Source: Alkalicoccus urumqiensis (GTDB lineage: Bacteria > Bacillota > Bacilli > Bacillales > Salisediminibacteriaceae). From it: a stretch of DNA of 64,000 nt. Of this stretch, positions 55,501 through 62,818 are shown in pieces. A program made the position numbers and the translations under genes. Each line of letters starts with the position of its first letter. Positions within the stretch are counted from its first letter, which is position 1. A model generated the notes under the pieces. It searched no databases and was not told the DNA's origin. It saw only the letters and a program-made list of their open reading frames with translations. The stretch is taken from contig NZ_PVNS01000001.1 of NCBI RefSeq assembly GCF_002993335.1, forward strand, positions 1-64,000, read 5' to 3'.

Positions 55501-56243
55501 CCGTCAAAGAACGTGGCATCCACAAGCTCCGGTTCAATCTCACCGGCATCTTCCTCCAGCATTTCGGAGTCGTCGACGAGAATCTGCAGCATGTCGCGGA
55601 ACTGATTCAATTCCCCTTCAAATTCCACGAGGTCGCCGCGGTCATACTGATCGCCGAGGCCCGCCCCGCGCACGAGAATCGCAGCGCTGTCATCCTGAAT
55701 GTACATGTTCGTCTGGCCGCCCGCTTCCTCTGCGGCTGTAACTATACCGCTCACGGTCTGGTCGGTACCAATCGCCTCCTGGCGGACATCCAGAATGGAA
55801 GGTCCGGTGTCTTCTTCCTCCTCCGCGAAATCAAACGGCGCTTCGTAACCGTTAATAATTAATGTACCCTCTGTCGTCAGTTCCCCGCTCAAGTGAACGG
55901 TAACGAGTGACTTGTCATCAGAATCGTATGTCCGGTTAACGACTTCCGGAGCGTCTCCGTCAAGCTGAAATGAAATATCTGCATAACGTTCCAGCGGCAG
56001 TCCCGGAGGCGCCGTTTTATCAAAATCAATAATAAATGTCGAGGCATCGATCCATTCCAGTCCTTCTACTTCCCGTTTCGGTCCCTGGGCATGATCCGGT
56101 GGTCCTCCTGCCTGAGCATGCGCCGGCGGCCCCCCATTTTTAGCGTGTGCAGGCGGTCCACCCTGCGCTGCGGCCGGTGCAGCTGCGGAAAAGAGCAGCG
56201 CAGCGGATAATAATCCTGCGGTAGTTCTGCGAAAACGTGCCAC
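52539..56243 (-). CDS. large secreted multidomain endonuclease (ExeM/NucH-like)
   Basis: Secreted protein of 1234 residues. A signal peptide (1-27) is followed by a short GGPPAHA-type repeat. Next comes an adhesion-like domain, an OB-fold nuclease-accessory domain (about 150-260) and a chitobiase C-terminal-like domain (about 330-410, with YYTLDGSDPTIGS). A second OB-fold (about 415-520) precedes the endonuclease/exonuclease/phosphatase domain (about 690-1010). Catalytic motifs of that domain: ATYNVENYD, GNHWNSKRGD, ALGDFNDFPW, SLDSILIS and GRASDHDPAMV. A DUF5011-type Ig-like domain (about 1020-1095) and a C-terminal carbohydrate-binding-like domain (about 1100-1234) end it. The GTG at 56243 has GGGAGGA 7 nt upstream. 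No SLH or sortase anchor. Probably degrades extracellular DNA. Confidence 0.9.
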   Translation of the reverse strand: MARFRRTTAGLLSAALLFSAAAPAAAQGGPPAHAKNGGPPAHAQAGGPPDHAQGPKREVEGLEWIDASTFIIDFDKTAPPGLPLERYADISFQLDGDAPEVVNRTYDSDDKSLVTVHLSGELTTEGTLIINGYEAPFDFAEEEEDTGPSILDVRQEAIGTDQTVSGIVTAAEEAGGQTNMYIQDDSAAILVRGAGLGDQYDRGDLVEFEGELNQFRDMLQILVDDSEMLEEDAGEIEPELVDATFFDGGQDDIEAKLITVEDLTLTYDDFNDYDAETPAGAMRVLGSLVDLEETTYDEMTGVVNYHFYENKLMPRDELDVVKDATLTRPAQASEPSGTIPSGTEVTLSSPSEDAVIYYTLDGSDPTIGSAVYDGPITITEETTLKTMAVADGLSESEVLTYTYGIALEAGEATIADIQGEGHVSPYEGQTVRDVPGIVTHTENNAFYMQMAESDGNLNTSEGMFVYLSGHDVEVGDEVHVDGTVAEWEQDGYDDNDDLRTTQISGSNADVISSGNELPAPIVIGVDREIPEELIANIDEYDIETGEGFNAETNAIDFYESLENMRIEIPGQVTVTGPQKYQELTVVSEEWDLENRTPTGGVYLEENPEAGPELNTEIMFVNVPYGTVAKTGDYFDEGVTGVMSYNFGNFKVEPTEELPELMDGGNERRDETTIEFNEDELTVATYNVENYDQSQTEKTQKLAASMADELNAPDIMTLVEVMDNSGESDDGVTSADENYEALAEAIADLGGPNYAYTESAPIDGLDGGIPGGNIRVGHMYRTDRVELPDTSVAPSGEGVTIEADGSLSHGTGFIDPQNDAFQSSRKPVVTEFSFKGEPVYVIGNHWNSKRGDLAAYGMEQPALQGSRDQRQAIAEVVGGFVADLNEANEQPNVVALGDFNDFPWSEPVETLADLGGMYNTIFELPRNEQYTYNYNGNSQSLDSILISEHLQDGLDVDFMNINSEFMEVHGRASDHDPAMVQLVIPDIDPDYDMGDVTAPEITFEDDALNSDPTVTINQGDDFTAPAVTAEDNVDGDLTDQVTVSGDDFDTNKSGTYTVRYEVTDSSGNTAVKNLTVEVLFEGTDIAELENAGFEAWTDGLPDNWFGGATNIAQSRTIQSSDAFDGEYAAQLVNESTSHNRFTTQRYSIEEGATYEVTFQAKGNGEIRNAMFAEGLHGNNYSGYSAYTTLTGGDWTEITWEYEAPGSTEAELIISLRNTDADGILVDNVEITKTSN

Positions 56244-56481
56244 GTAACATTCCTCCCCTGGGATAATGTAATTCAACGTGAGCATAGCACGCTTTTACGG
56301 AGCCGCCAAATAGTTGTCTGACAACTTCAATTACTTTCTCACAGGGAAGAAGTCCTTCTTCCTGGAAGATTATCTTTCCGTAAAAAAGATGAACAAATTG
56401 GACTTTCTGCCGCTGTAAACATATTTTCACTTCTTTTCCTTTCCACTGGTTATGAAATCGACGCTTTTTACCACTTCATTA

Positions 56482-56495
56482 TGTAAGCGTTATCA
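56482..56495. promoter_or_regulatory. cre (CcpA operator) upstream of the nuclease gene
   Basis: TGTAAGCGTTATCA fits the TGWNANCGNTNWCA consensus at every defined position. It lies about 240 nt upstream of the nuclease GTG, which would suit either repression or activation from an upstream promoter. Confidence 0.6.
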
Positions 56496-56837
56496 TTTTG
56501 TTGAACATCTGCTCAATTTCCCGTTTTATCGATGATAGGATGAAAAATATGGAATAATGTGGTTTTATTTTTCCTTTGTTTCGACCATCCGAGGAGAATA
56601 CGTGTATAGTCTCTGAAAACAAGAAGGAGGATAGACCTAAAATCCTGCTCGTTTTATGCTGTTCATACAAATCTGGAGAAAGGTCCTGCATCCTGAAACC
56701 GTACAGTAACCGGGAAACGTTCATCCGGACAGGACGTTTGAACCGAAAACGTTGTTTAAAATGAAGGCGGAAATGGGGGAAGTATGCTGGACATTTCCCT
56801 GTTTTTTGTCTATGCACCGGGCTGTAGAACGCCGAAA

Positions 56838-56876
56838 GCAGCTGCAGCCGGACAGAGTACCCGGCTGCAGCTGCTT
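56838..56876 (-). terminator. terminator of the pxp operon
   Basis: Perfect long stem AGCAGCTGCAGCCGG/CCGGCTGCAGCTGCT, 13 nt after the pxpC stop. The T tract on the minus strand is short. Confidence 0.75.
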
Positions 56877-56886
56877 ATTTATGTCA

Positions 56887-57813
56887 CTATGCATGAAATC
56901 CGGCGAGACACCGGAGCCGGCGCTCCCACTTCCGCCGCAGTTCTCTTGCTTCTTCCACGGTCAAGACCTCAAACGTCAGCTGATCCCCAGGCACCAGCTG
57001 CGCAAACCTGGGCAGGTCTTCATAGACGATGTGCCCCGCCCGTGGATAGCCGCCTGTCGTCTGACGGTCTGCCATCAGCACGATCGGCTGTCCATCGGGA
57101 GGAACTTGGATCGTACCGTGATCAGCCGCCCTGGAAAGCATGGTTCCTCCGGAAGAAAGCATTCCTTTATCTCCCTCAAGCCGAAAGCCCATGCGGTCAG
57201 CAGCATTCGTAAGCGTAAACGACTGATTGAGCAGCAGCTCCAGCGCCTCCTCTGCCTCCGGTCCGGGCAGAATACGAAACGGCGCCGCAGCAGCCAGTTC
57301 CGGAAGCATATCCGGATGCAGACGACGCCGGTTCAGCCGCCTTCCCGCTTCACCAGTATGAATCCGGTCTCCTGCCTGCAGCTCTCTTCCTTCGATTCCG
57401 CCAAGGCGCGCATGAAGGTGGGTTGCCCGGCTTCCAGCAGAAGGGACCGTCTGAATTCCGCCGCTCACGGCAAGGTAGGCTCTTGCACCTTCCTGCGGTG
57501 CACCGAACGTCAGCAACTGGCCGGCTCTCACCTGACAGGCCGTCCACCGCGGCACATTTTTTCCATCCAGCGCGGCAGAAAGGTCCGCCCCGCCGATGAC
57601 GATCCAATGCTCTTTTTCAAACACGATTTCCGGCCCCATCATCGTTATTTCCAATCCAGCCGCTTCCGGTGCATTGCCGCACGTAATATTCGCGAGCTGC
57701 AGCGACAGCGGATCCATCGCTCCGCCGGGCGAAATACCATTTTTTTGAAGTCCCGGCCGCCCGGTATCCTGGATCGTCGTCAGCAGGCCGGCTTTTCGAA
57801 TGCATATCGTCAT
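56887..57813 (-). CDS. pxpC: 5-oxoprolinase subunit C (KipA family)
   Basis: Cytoplasmic, 308 residues, carboxyltransferase-2/allophanate-hydrolase-subunit-2 family. Markers: GLLTTIQDTGRPGLQKNGISPGGAMDPLS, ADLSAALDGK, and the C-terminal TTGGYPRAGHIVYED. With PxpA and PxpB it cleaves 5-oxoproline to glutamate using ATP. In Bacillus subtilis KipA counteracts the kinase inhibitor KipI. Its ATG overlaps the pxpA stop (57810-57813). Confidence 0.93.
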   Translation of the reverse strand: MTICIRKAGLLTTIQDTGRPGLQKNGISPGGAMDPLSLQLANITCGNAPEAAGLEITMMGPEIVFEKEHWIVIGGADLSAALDGKNVPRWTACQVRAGQLLTFGAPQEGARAYLAVSGGIQTVPSAGSRATHLHARLGGIEGRELQAGDRIHTGEAGRRLNRRRLHPDMLPELAAAAPFRILPGPEAEEALELLLNQSFTLTNAADRMGFRLEGDKGMLSSGGTMLSRAADHGTIQVPPDGQPIVLMADRQTTGGYPRAGHIVYEDLPRFAQLVPGDQLTFEVLTVEEARELRRKWERRLRCLAGFHA

Positions 57814-58577
57814 GAGAAACCTCCAGGTGCCTGAATGGACACCCCGTGCTGTTCAAGTGCGGAGCGCAGCTTTCCGGCAAATGCAGCTGCATCCGCACCG
57901 TCTCCGTGAATACAGATCGTATCCGCTTTTACGGACGCAGCCGATCCGTCTACGGCTGTCACTTCACCGGAAAACACCATCTGTTCCGCCTGACGGACCA
58001 CATCCTCCACACGCTCAATGACAGCACCTTTTTCGCTTCTCGCGACCAGCGTGCCATCAGCATGATAGCGCCGGTCGGCAAATACTTCACTCACCGGCTT
58101 CAGCCCCGTTTCCTCCGCAGCCCTGATCCAGCAGCTGCCGCTGAGACCGTACACCAATAGGTCCGCCTGAAAATCCGCCGCTGCCCGGCAGACCGCACGA
58201 GCCGTTTCCAAGTCCGCAGCGCCCGTATTATACAGTGCCCCGTGTGCCTTGACATGCCGGAGCGGCACCCGTTCCACACGGCAGAACGCCTCCAGAGCAC
58301 CGAGCTGATACAGCACCATGTCATACACTTCCTCCGGGGTCAGCGCCATGTTTCGGCGTCCGAAGCCCTGCAGATCCGGGTAGCCGGGATGAGCACCGAT
58401 GGATACGCCGGCCGCTGCGGCACGCTTCACCGTCCGTCTCATCACTGCCGGATCGCCGGCATGAAACCCGCACGCCAGACTGCAGGACGTAATTTCTGAC
58501 AAAAGCGCCTCTTCTCCGGTCATCTGCCAGCGGCCGAAGCTTTCTCCTGTATCACCATTTAAATCGACGTACACCAT
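57810..58577 (-). CDS. pxpA: 5-oxoprolinase subunit A (LamB/YcsF family)
   Basis: 255 residues. Family blocks: VDLNGDTGESFGRW at the N-terminus, SCSLACGFHAGDP, GAHPGYPDLQGFGRR, RHVKAHGALYN and EVFADRRYHADG. It is the 5-oxoproline-binding, ring-opening component of the three-subunit enzyme. The start at 58577 follows GGGAGGAGGA; an in-frame ATG 12 codons upstream is less well placed. It overlaps pxpB by 26 nt and pxpC by 4 nt, so all three are coupled. Confidence 0.93.
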   Translation of the reverse strand: MVYVDLNGDTGESFGRWQMTGEEALLSEITSCSLACGFHAGDPAVMRRTVKRAAAAGVSIGAHPGYPDLQGFGRRNMALTPEEVYDMVLYQLGALEAFCRVERVPLRHVKAHGALYNTGAADLETARAVCRAAADFQADLLVYGLSGSCWIRAAEETGLKPVSEVFADRRYHADGTLVARSEKGAVIERVEDVVRQAEQMVFSGEVTAVDGSAASVKADTICIHGDGADAAAFAGKLRSALEQHGVSIQAPGGFS

Positions 58578-59256
58578 CGCTCTCCTCCTCCCATACCGGT
58601 ACAGCTTCTTCATCGAACACCGTCTTTTTCACACGCACAAACCGGATCCGGTCCCCCGGAGCAAAAAGCACCTCCGGCCTCTCCCCCGGCGTATAGAGCG
58701 GCACCGGCGTCCGGCCGATAATATTCCATCCCCCGGGGGAAGCTGCAGGATACACACCGGTCTGCTCCCCGGCGATACCGACCGCCCCTTTCTCTACACG
58801 CGCTCTCGGTTTATCCAGCCGCGGCACCGCAATCGACGGATCCATACCCCCAAGATAAGGGAACCCCGGCAGAAACCCAATCATATACACCAGATACTCC
58901 CGGTCCGTATGCCTTTCGGTCATCTCCTCCCAGCTCATCCCGAGATACGACTCGATCCGCTCCCGGTCTTCCGAAAACGGCGCTTCGTAGCAGACCGGAA
59001 TCTCCCATCGTGCTCCCTCCGCATCCATCCGATCTGCCGCTTCCGCCTCCCGTACCGCCTTCTCCAGCCCGTTCAGGTCCATTTCCGGATCGACGACGAG
59101 CGTGAGTCCTGTATAGGTCGGAAACCACTCCTTTATAAGTGGAAACCGGCCGGCGGACAGATAGGATCCTGTAAGCATAATTTTCTCATGAAGCGCAGGC
59201 GACGGCGTTTTTCCCAGAGTAACGTCGACCATCGTTTCGCTGATAAATGTGATCAT
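58552..59256 (-). CDS. pxpB: 5-oxoprolinase subunit B (KipI family)
   Basis: 234 residues, carboxyltransferase-1 family. Markers: IGFLPGFPYLGGMDP, RLDKPRARVEKGAVGIAGEQTGVYP and SPGGWNIIGRTPVPLY. PxpB contributes with PxpC to ATP-dependent 5-oxoproline cleavage. The B. subtilis homologue KipI binds and inhibits the sporulation kinase KinA. Here its start codon overlaps the stop of a histidine kinase gene (ATGA, 59253-59256), which makes a direct kinase-control role plausible. Confidence 0.93.
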   Translation of the reverse strand: MITFISETMVDVTLGKTPSPALHEKIMLTGSYLSAGRFPLIKEWFPTYTGLTLVVDPEMDLNGLEKAVREAEAADRMDAEGARWEIPVCYEAPFSEDRERIESYLGMSWEEMTERHTDREYLVYMIGFLPGFPYLGGMDPSIAVPRLDKPRARVEKGAVGIAGEQTGVYPAASPGGWNIIGRTPVPLYTPGERPEVLFAPGDRIRFVRVKKTVFDEEAVPVWEEESDGVRRFKW

Positions 59257-61070
59257 GTACGCACTCCTTTCAGCGGAAATTCCAGACAGAACGTTGTACC
59301 GCTTTTTGAAGACTCCTGCAGAAACAGCCTGCCCTGATGATGATCCATGATTCTTTCTGCAATCGTCAGACCGAGACCGGTGCCGTTTTCCTTCGTCGTC
59401 GCAAATGGATCGAACATATACGCCTGATCGACTTCAGGGATGCCCGGACCGTTGTCTTTAATTTTCACACAGTATACGTGCTTCCGTTTCTCTCCGGTGA
59501 CCTCAATCGTTCCTTCCCCGTTCATCGCTTCGGCGCTGTTCCGGATGAGATTATGAAACACCTGCTTCATCTGCCCGGCATCCAGGTGGAGGGGAACCGG
59601 CTCCAGGTCAATATGAAAGGCGATTTTCCGAAGCTCCTCGTGTTCTTTCAGCAGCGGAAGAATCTCTTCCACCACCGGCTCCAGCGCCCTTTCCTCGAGC
59701 GCCGGCGCCGCAGGCTTCGCAAGCATCAGCATTTCCTCGATAATCGCGTTGATCCGGTCTACTTCTTTCAATAAAAGCTCCAGCCGGAAGTTTTTTTGTT
59801 CCTCGTCCGGGAGCGACTGGTGCATAAGCTTTAAAAAACCATCCACTACGGCAAGCGGGTTTCGTATTTCATGGGCTGCGCCTGCAGCGAGCGAGCCGAT
59901 GACTGCCAGCTTCTCTGTCTGACGGACCTGCTGCTCAAGTTCTTCTGTGTCTGTAATATCGATGAAGTAAAACACTTTTCCGATGACTTCATCGTCATGA
60001 TCTGCAAGCCGGGCCTGTGACACAAGATAAACATGATCCTTGTCCACGGCAGGAAAGGTGACTTTCTCATTCAGGAAAAAATCCTTGGAGCCGAGCATTT
60101 CATAGAAACGGTGTTTTCCTTCCGCCTCCAGCTGCAGGGAAGGAAGATCTTCAGCTTTGAAGGAGGAGCCGATAACGCTTTCGGCCGCCGCATTCAGATC
60201 GACTTCCCCGGTCCGTTCATCGGAGGTGACGATACCGATCGGGAGGGAATCGAGAATCTGCTCGCGGTACTGCTTGTCGGAATAAACGATGTCAAACGAA
60301 CGTTTCAGCTGCAGCGACATCGTATTGATGGAGCGGATAAGCGGCTGCAGCTCCACCTGCCCCTCCTCTTCCAGCGTATGGCCGTACCGTCCGGAGGCGA
60401 TCGTACGCAGCTGGCTTTCCATTTTTTCCACCGGTCTCGTCAAACTCCGGCTCAGCTTATAGGAAACGATCAGTGCTCCGAGAATAACAAATGCCGTTAC
60501 GAGCATAAGCAGGTCCACGTTTCTGGAAATGATGGCACCGAACCGGCTCTGTTCTGTCTGCAGCGATTCGTAGACGTCCATGCGGGCTTCATCCAGTTCG
60601 GTCTGAATCATGTTCAGCCGGTCCGTATACGTATTTTCAATGTAGTCCGCGGCCCCTTCTGTATCGTTTATTTCCAGCAGACCGGTGACATTATTTAATA
60701 TCATAAAATCGAGCTCTTCCACCCGCGCTTCAAAGCTGGATAGAGAGTCCGGCGGATTTCCGTGCAGCCGCTGCATCGACTGCTGTCCGTCAAAGCGGAA
60801 GCGGTCATACCGGTCGAGAAAGCTGCAGCAGAATTCGGTTTCCACGCCGGTCTCGACGTATTCTTCTTTCATCCTCAGCTGCGTTTCCCAGTGGGAAAGC
60901 CACAGAAGCTCGGGCAGGTTGTCTTCAGTGATGGTTTCACTCACCTCATCCATTTCGCCGAGTGTATTAATGAATAAAAAGGAAAGGCTGCTCAAAACAG
61001 TGGTGAGCAGCAGCAGAACGACTAAAATTTTAGACCGGAGACTCCAATGGGCAGGACGCATCTTCATCAT
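59253..61070 (-). CDS. sporulation-kinase-like sensor histidine kinase
   Basis: Membrane histidine kinase of 605 residues. Helix 1 at about 14-36, an extracytoplasmic helical domain (about 37-185) and helix 2 at about 188-208. HAMP (about 209-262), PAS (about 268-380) and HisKA (about 385-450) follow; the phospho-acceptor His is in GAAHEIRNPLAVVDGFLKLM. The ATPase domain (about 485-600) has HNLIRNSAEAM, DNGPGIP and GTGLGL. The H-box resembles the KinA-E class that feeds the Spo0 phosphorelay. No response regulator is adjacent, which fits a phosphorelay kinase. Its start overlaps the BMP gene stop by 4 nt and its stop overlaps pxpB by 4 nt. Confidence 0.92.
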   Translation of the reverse strand: MMKMRPAHWSLRSKILVVLLLLTTVLSSLSFLFINTLGEMDEVSETITEDNLPELLWLSHWETQLRMKEEYVETGVETEFCCSFLDRYDRFRFDGQQSMQRLHGNPPDSLSSFEARVEELDFMILNNVTGLLEINDTEGAADYIENTYTDRLNMIQTELDEARMDVYESLQTEQSRFGAIISRNVDLLMLVTAFVILGALIVSYKLSRSLTRPVEKMESQLRTIASGRYGHTLEEEGQVELQPLIRSINTMSLQLKRSFDIVYSDKQYREQILDSLPIGIVTSDERTGEVDLNAAAESVIGSSFKAEDLPSLQLEAEGKHRFYEMLGSKDFFLNEKVTFPAVDKDHVYLVSQARLADHDDEVIGKVFYFIDITDTEELEQQVRQTEKLAVIGSLAAGAAHEIRNPLAVVDGFLKLMHQSLPDEEQKNFRLELLLKEVDRINAIIEEMLMLAKPAAPALEERALEPVVEEILPLLKEHEELRKIAFHIDLEPVPLHLDAGQMKQVFHNLIRNSAEAMNGEGTIEVTGEKRKHVYCVKIKDNGPGIPEVDQAYMFDPFATTKENGTGLGLTIAERIMDHHQGRLFLQESSKSGTTFCLEFPLKGVRT

Positions 61071-62086
61071 GTCTCACCTGCCTGTTTCTGCTTAAGGGAC
61101 AGTTTCTTCCGGCATTCCTGGATGAACTGCTGCTCTTCTTCTGAAAACATCGGTCCAAACGGAGCAGTGGAGTAGGCGCCGTCAGCCTCAGTCAGCGTTA
61201 CCGCCGTGCCGGAAAGCCCGCCTGCGGCGGAAGCATCCTCGATGATCCGTTCATAAATGGCCGGCATGTCGATGACGACACTGGTGAGAACGTGGTTTTC
61301 CGCCAGGTATGACTGATCAGAAATGAAGCCGACCGTGTAAAATCCATCCTTACGGGCCGCTTCCATCACATAGCGGTTAAAGGTGTTGCCCCTGCTGTAG
61401 ATCACATCGGCTCCGGCTTCACGGAGGGCTTCCACTGCAGCCAGTGCTTTTTCTTTATCGTTTCGATCCTGTACTTCTTTATGTATAATCTCGACGTCCA
61501 GTGACAGCTCCTGGAGCGCAGCCTCTATCTGCTCCCGGCCTTCCCAGTCATCTTCCACATCCAGCACGCCGATTTTTTTCGTCTCGGATTTCACAGAGGC
61601 TGCGATAAACGCCGAGATTTCAGCTTCCGTAATATCAAATGTATACACCGTATGATTATCGGCCTCTGTTTCCCCGTGAATGCTTACGAAACGAAGTTCC
61701 GGATGGTCCGCCGCCTTCTGAGAAAAAACAGGAGCAAACTCCCTTCCGTGGCCGATAATGATATCGGTGCCTGCTTCCGCTTCCTTATCAATGCGGTGGA
61801 GTACTTGATTCTGCCGCTCCAGGTATGGGAAAAGCTCGACCTGCAGCGATGCCTTTTCTTCCAGGTGCACCTTGGCTTCATATGCCTGGCTTCCCCAGCT
61901 CTGATCACGCACCTGATCGGATGTCAGGATCGATGCCCGGCTCACTGCCGTCACCTGTCCCTCTTCTTCTTCCTCCGTTACGAGCACCTGGGTGGAAGAT
62001 AAATAGAGAAGAAGCAGCAGCGTGAGCATCGCAGCTGTTCCGATACACAAAATAAAAAATGGCTGTCTGCTGTTTTCACTCACCAC
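61067..62086 (-). CDS. membrane-anchored BMP (Med/PnrA-like) family protein
   Basis: 339 residues. One N-terminal membrane helix (about 10-30, no convincing lipobox), an acidic stretch, then a periplasmic-binding-protein fold of the BMP family (about 45-320). Markers: DIIIGHGREFAPVF, DHPELRFVSIHG, KIGVLDVEDDWEGREQIEAAL, GADVIYSRGN and TVGFISDQSYLAENHVLTSV. Family members bind nucleosides or similar ligands. Med of B. subtilis is a BMP-family protein reported to be needed for KinD function. The start is a GTG; AAGAAGGGGG lies just upstream. First gene of the operon, presumably the input module for the kinase. Confidence 0.85.
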   Translation of the reverse strand: MVSENSRQPFFILCIGTAAMLTLLLLLYLSSTQVLVTEEEEEGQVTAVSRASILTSDQVRDQSWGSQAYEAKVHLEEKASLQVELFPYLERQNQVLHRIDKEAEAGTDIIIGHGREFAPVFSQKAADHPELRFVSIHGETEADNHTVYTFDITEAEISAFIAASVKSETKKIGVLDVEDDWEGREQIEAALQELSLDVEIIHKEVQDRNDKEKALAAVEALREAGADVIYSRGNTFNRYVMEAARKDGFYTVGFISDQSYLAENHVLTSVVIDMPAIYERIIEDASAAGGLSGTAVTLTEADGAYSTAPFGPMFSEEEQQFIQECRKKLSLKQKQAGET

Positions 62087-62480
62087 ACCACCCCCTTCTT
62101 TTTTCCCCGCACGTGTCCAGTATCTTCTATTTTATCGAACAATGTGCCTCCGCGTCTATGAAAAGACGTAGAAAAGTCCTCACACCGGCTTCTGAGACGT
62201 GAAATTGTTCAGAAGCAGCGGGCTGCGGTGCATTCTCCAGCCTTCCCGTCCGCCGCATATGCTGATAGGTAACCTATTTCCTGTCTGCCCCTGCCGAATG
62301 CGGCATAGAAGAATTCGAGATTTACATTTTTTTGACCAAAGTACAAAAACGAAATCCTCGACCTGCTGGAAAAGAAAAAGCAGGAACGGGCGTAATATCC
62401 ACACCCCCGGCCGGAAGCACAGACTTCCAGCCGGGGGATTTGTAGTTTGGGGAGCAGGCGGCTGCCGTTGTTTTCGGCTT

Positions 62481-62667
62481 TCGACGGCGGTTCTTCACCG
62501 GAGTCCCATATAGGCAGGGCTTATTCCCATAACGGCGGTCTGGAGTCCGATAACTCCGGCTGCCATTCCCATACCGGCCGGAAAGTCCAACTTCCGGCAT
62601 CAAAATTCCTACTTCTCCTGCACGCATTCCCATAACGCACCGGCACATTCCCACTTCCTCCCCGCCC
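62481..62667 (-). repeat. 21-nt-period degenerate array 6
   Basis: Units from 62502 of 21,21,21,19,21,21,21,21 nt, with a weaker unit at 62481-62501 making nine. Most begin ATTCCCAT or AGTCC; ATTCCTACTTCTCC and AGTCCAACTTCCGG show the core shared with arrays 3 and 5. It lies 152 nt past the ppc stop. The sequence right of it (62668-62755) shares GAAAGCAGAGGGCGGGCG with the insertion in repeat E. One minus-strand frame shows seven-residue periodicity (PEVGLSG-like) that breaks at the 19-nt unit. The rest of 62087-62480 upstream of the BMP gene holds nothing else I can name. Confidence 0.8.
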
Positions 62668-62767
62668 TCATCCACCGGCAGCCGCTGCCCCCTCTGCTCC
62701 GAACCTCACACAGCACGAAAGCAGAGGGCGGGCGTCACTCAGCCTGCGGTCACATCCTCTACAAAAA

Positions 62768-62804
62768 CTAAAAAATCCGCAGAGAGATAATCCCTCTGCG
62801 GATA
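62768..62804 (-). terminator. terminator of the ppc gene
   Basis: Stem ATCCGCAGAG/CTCTGCGGAT with a T run on the minus strand, 15 nt after the stop. Confidence 0.92.
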
Positions 62805-62818
62805 AGTGTTGTTTCTGA

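Larger units (their letters stand above)
56244..56886. other. intergenic region with cre and terminator
   Basis: Upstream of the nuclease gene and downstream of pxpC. AT-rich, holding the cre at 56482-56495 and the hairpin at 56838-56876. Short open frames in it have no ribosome sites. Confidence 0.5.

Noticed and set aside
54807-55862. A 351-codon plus-strand open frame
   Set aside because: Lies wholly antisense within the nuclease gene and follows its codon structure; no ribosome site.
62322-62675. A 117-codon minus-strand open frame through array 6
   Set aside because: Same reason: seven-residue pattern imposed by the array, frame lost at the 19-nt unit, no ribosome site.
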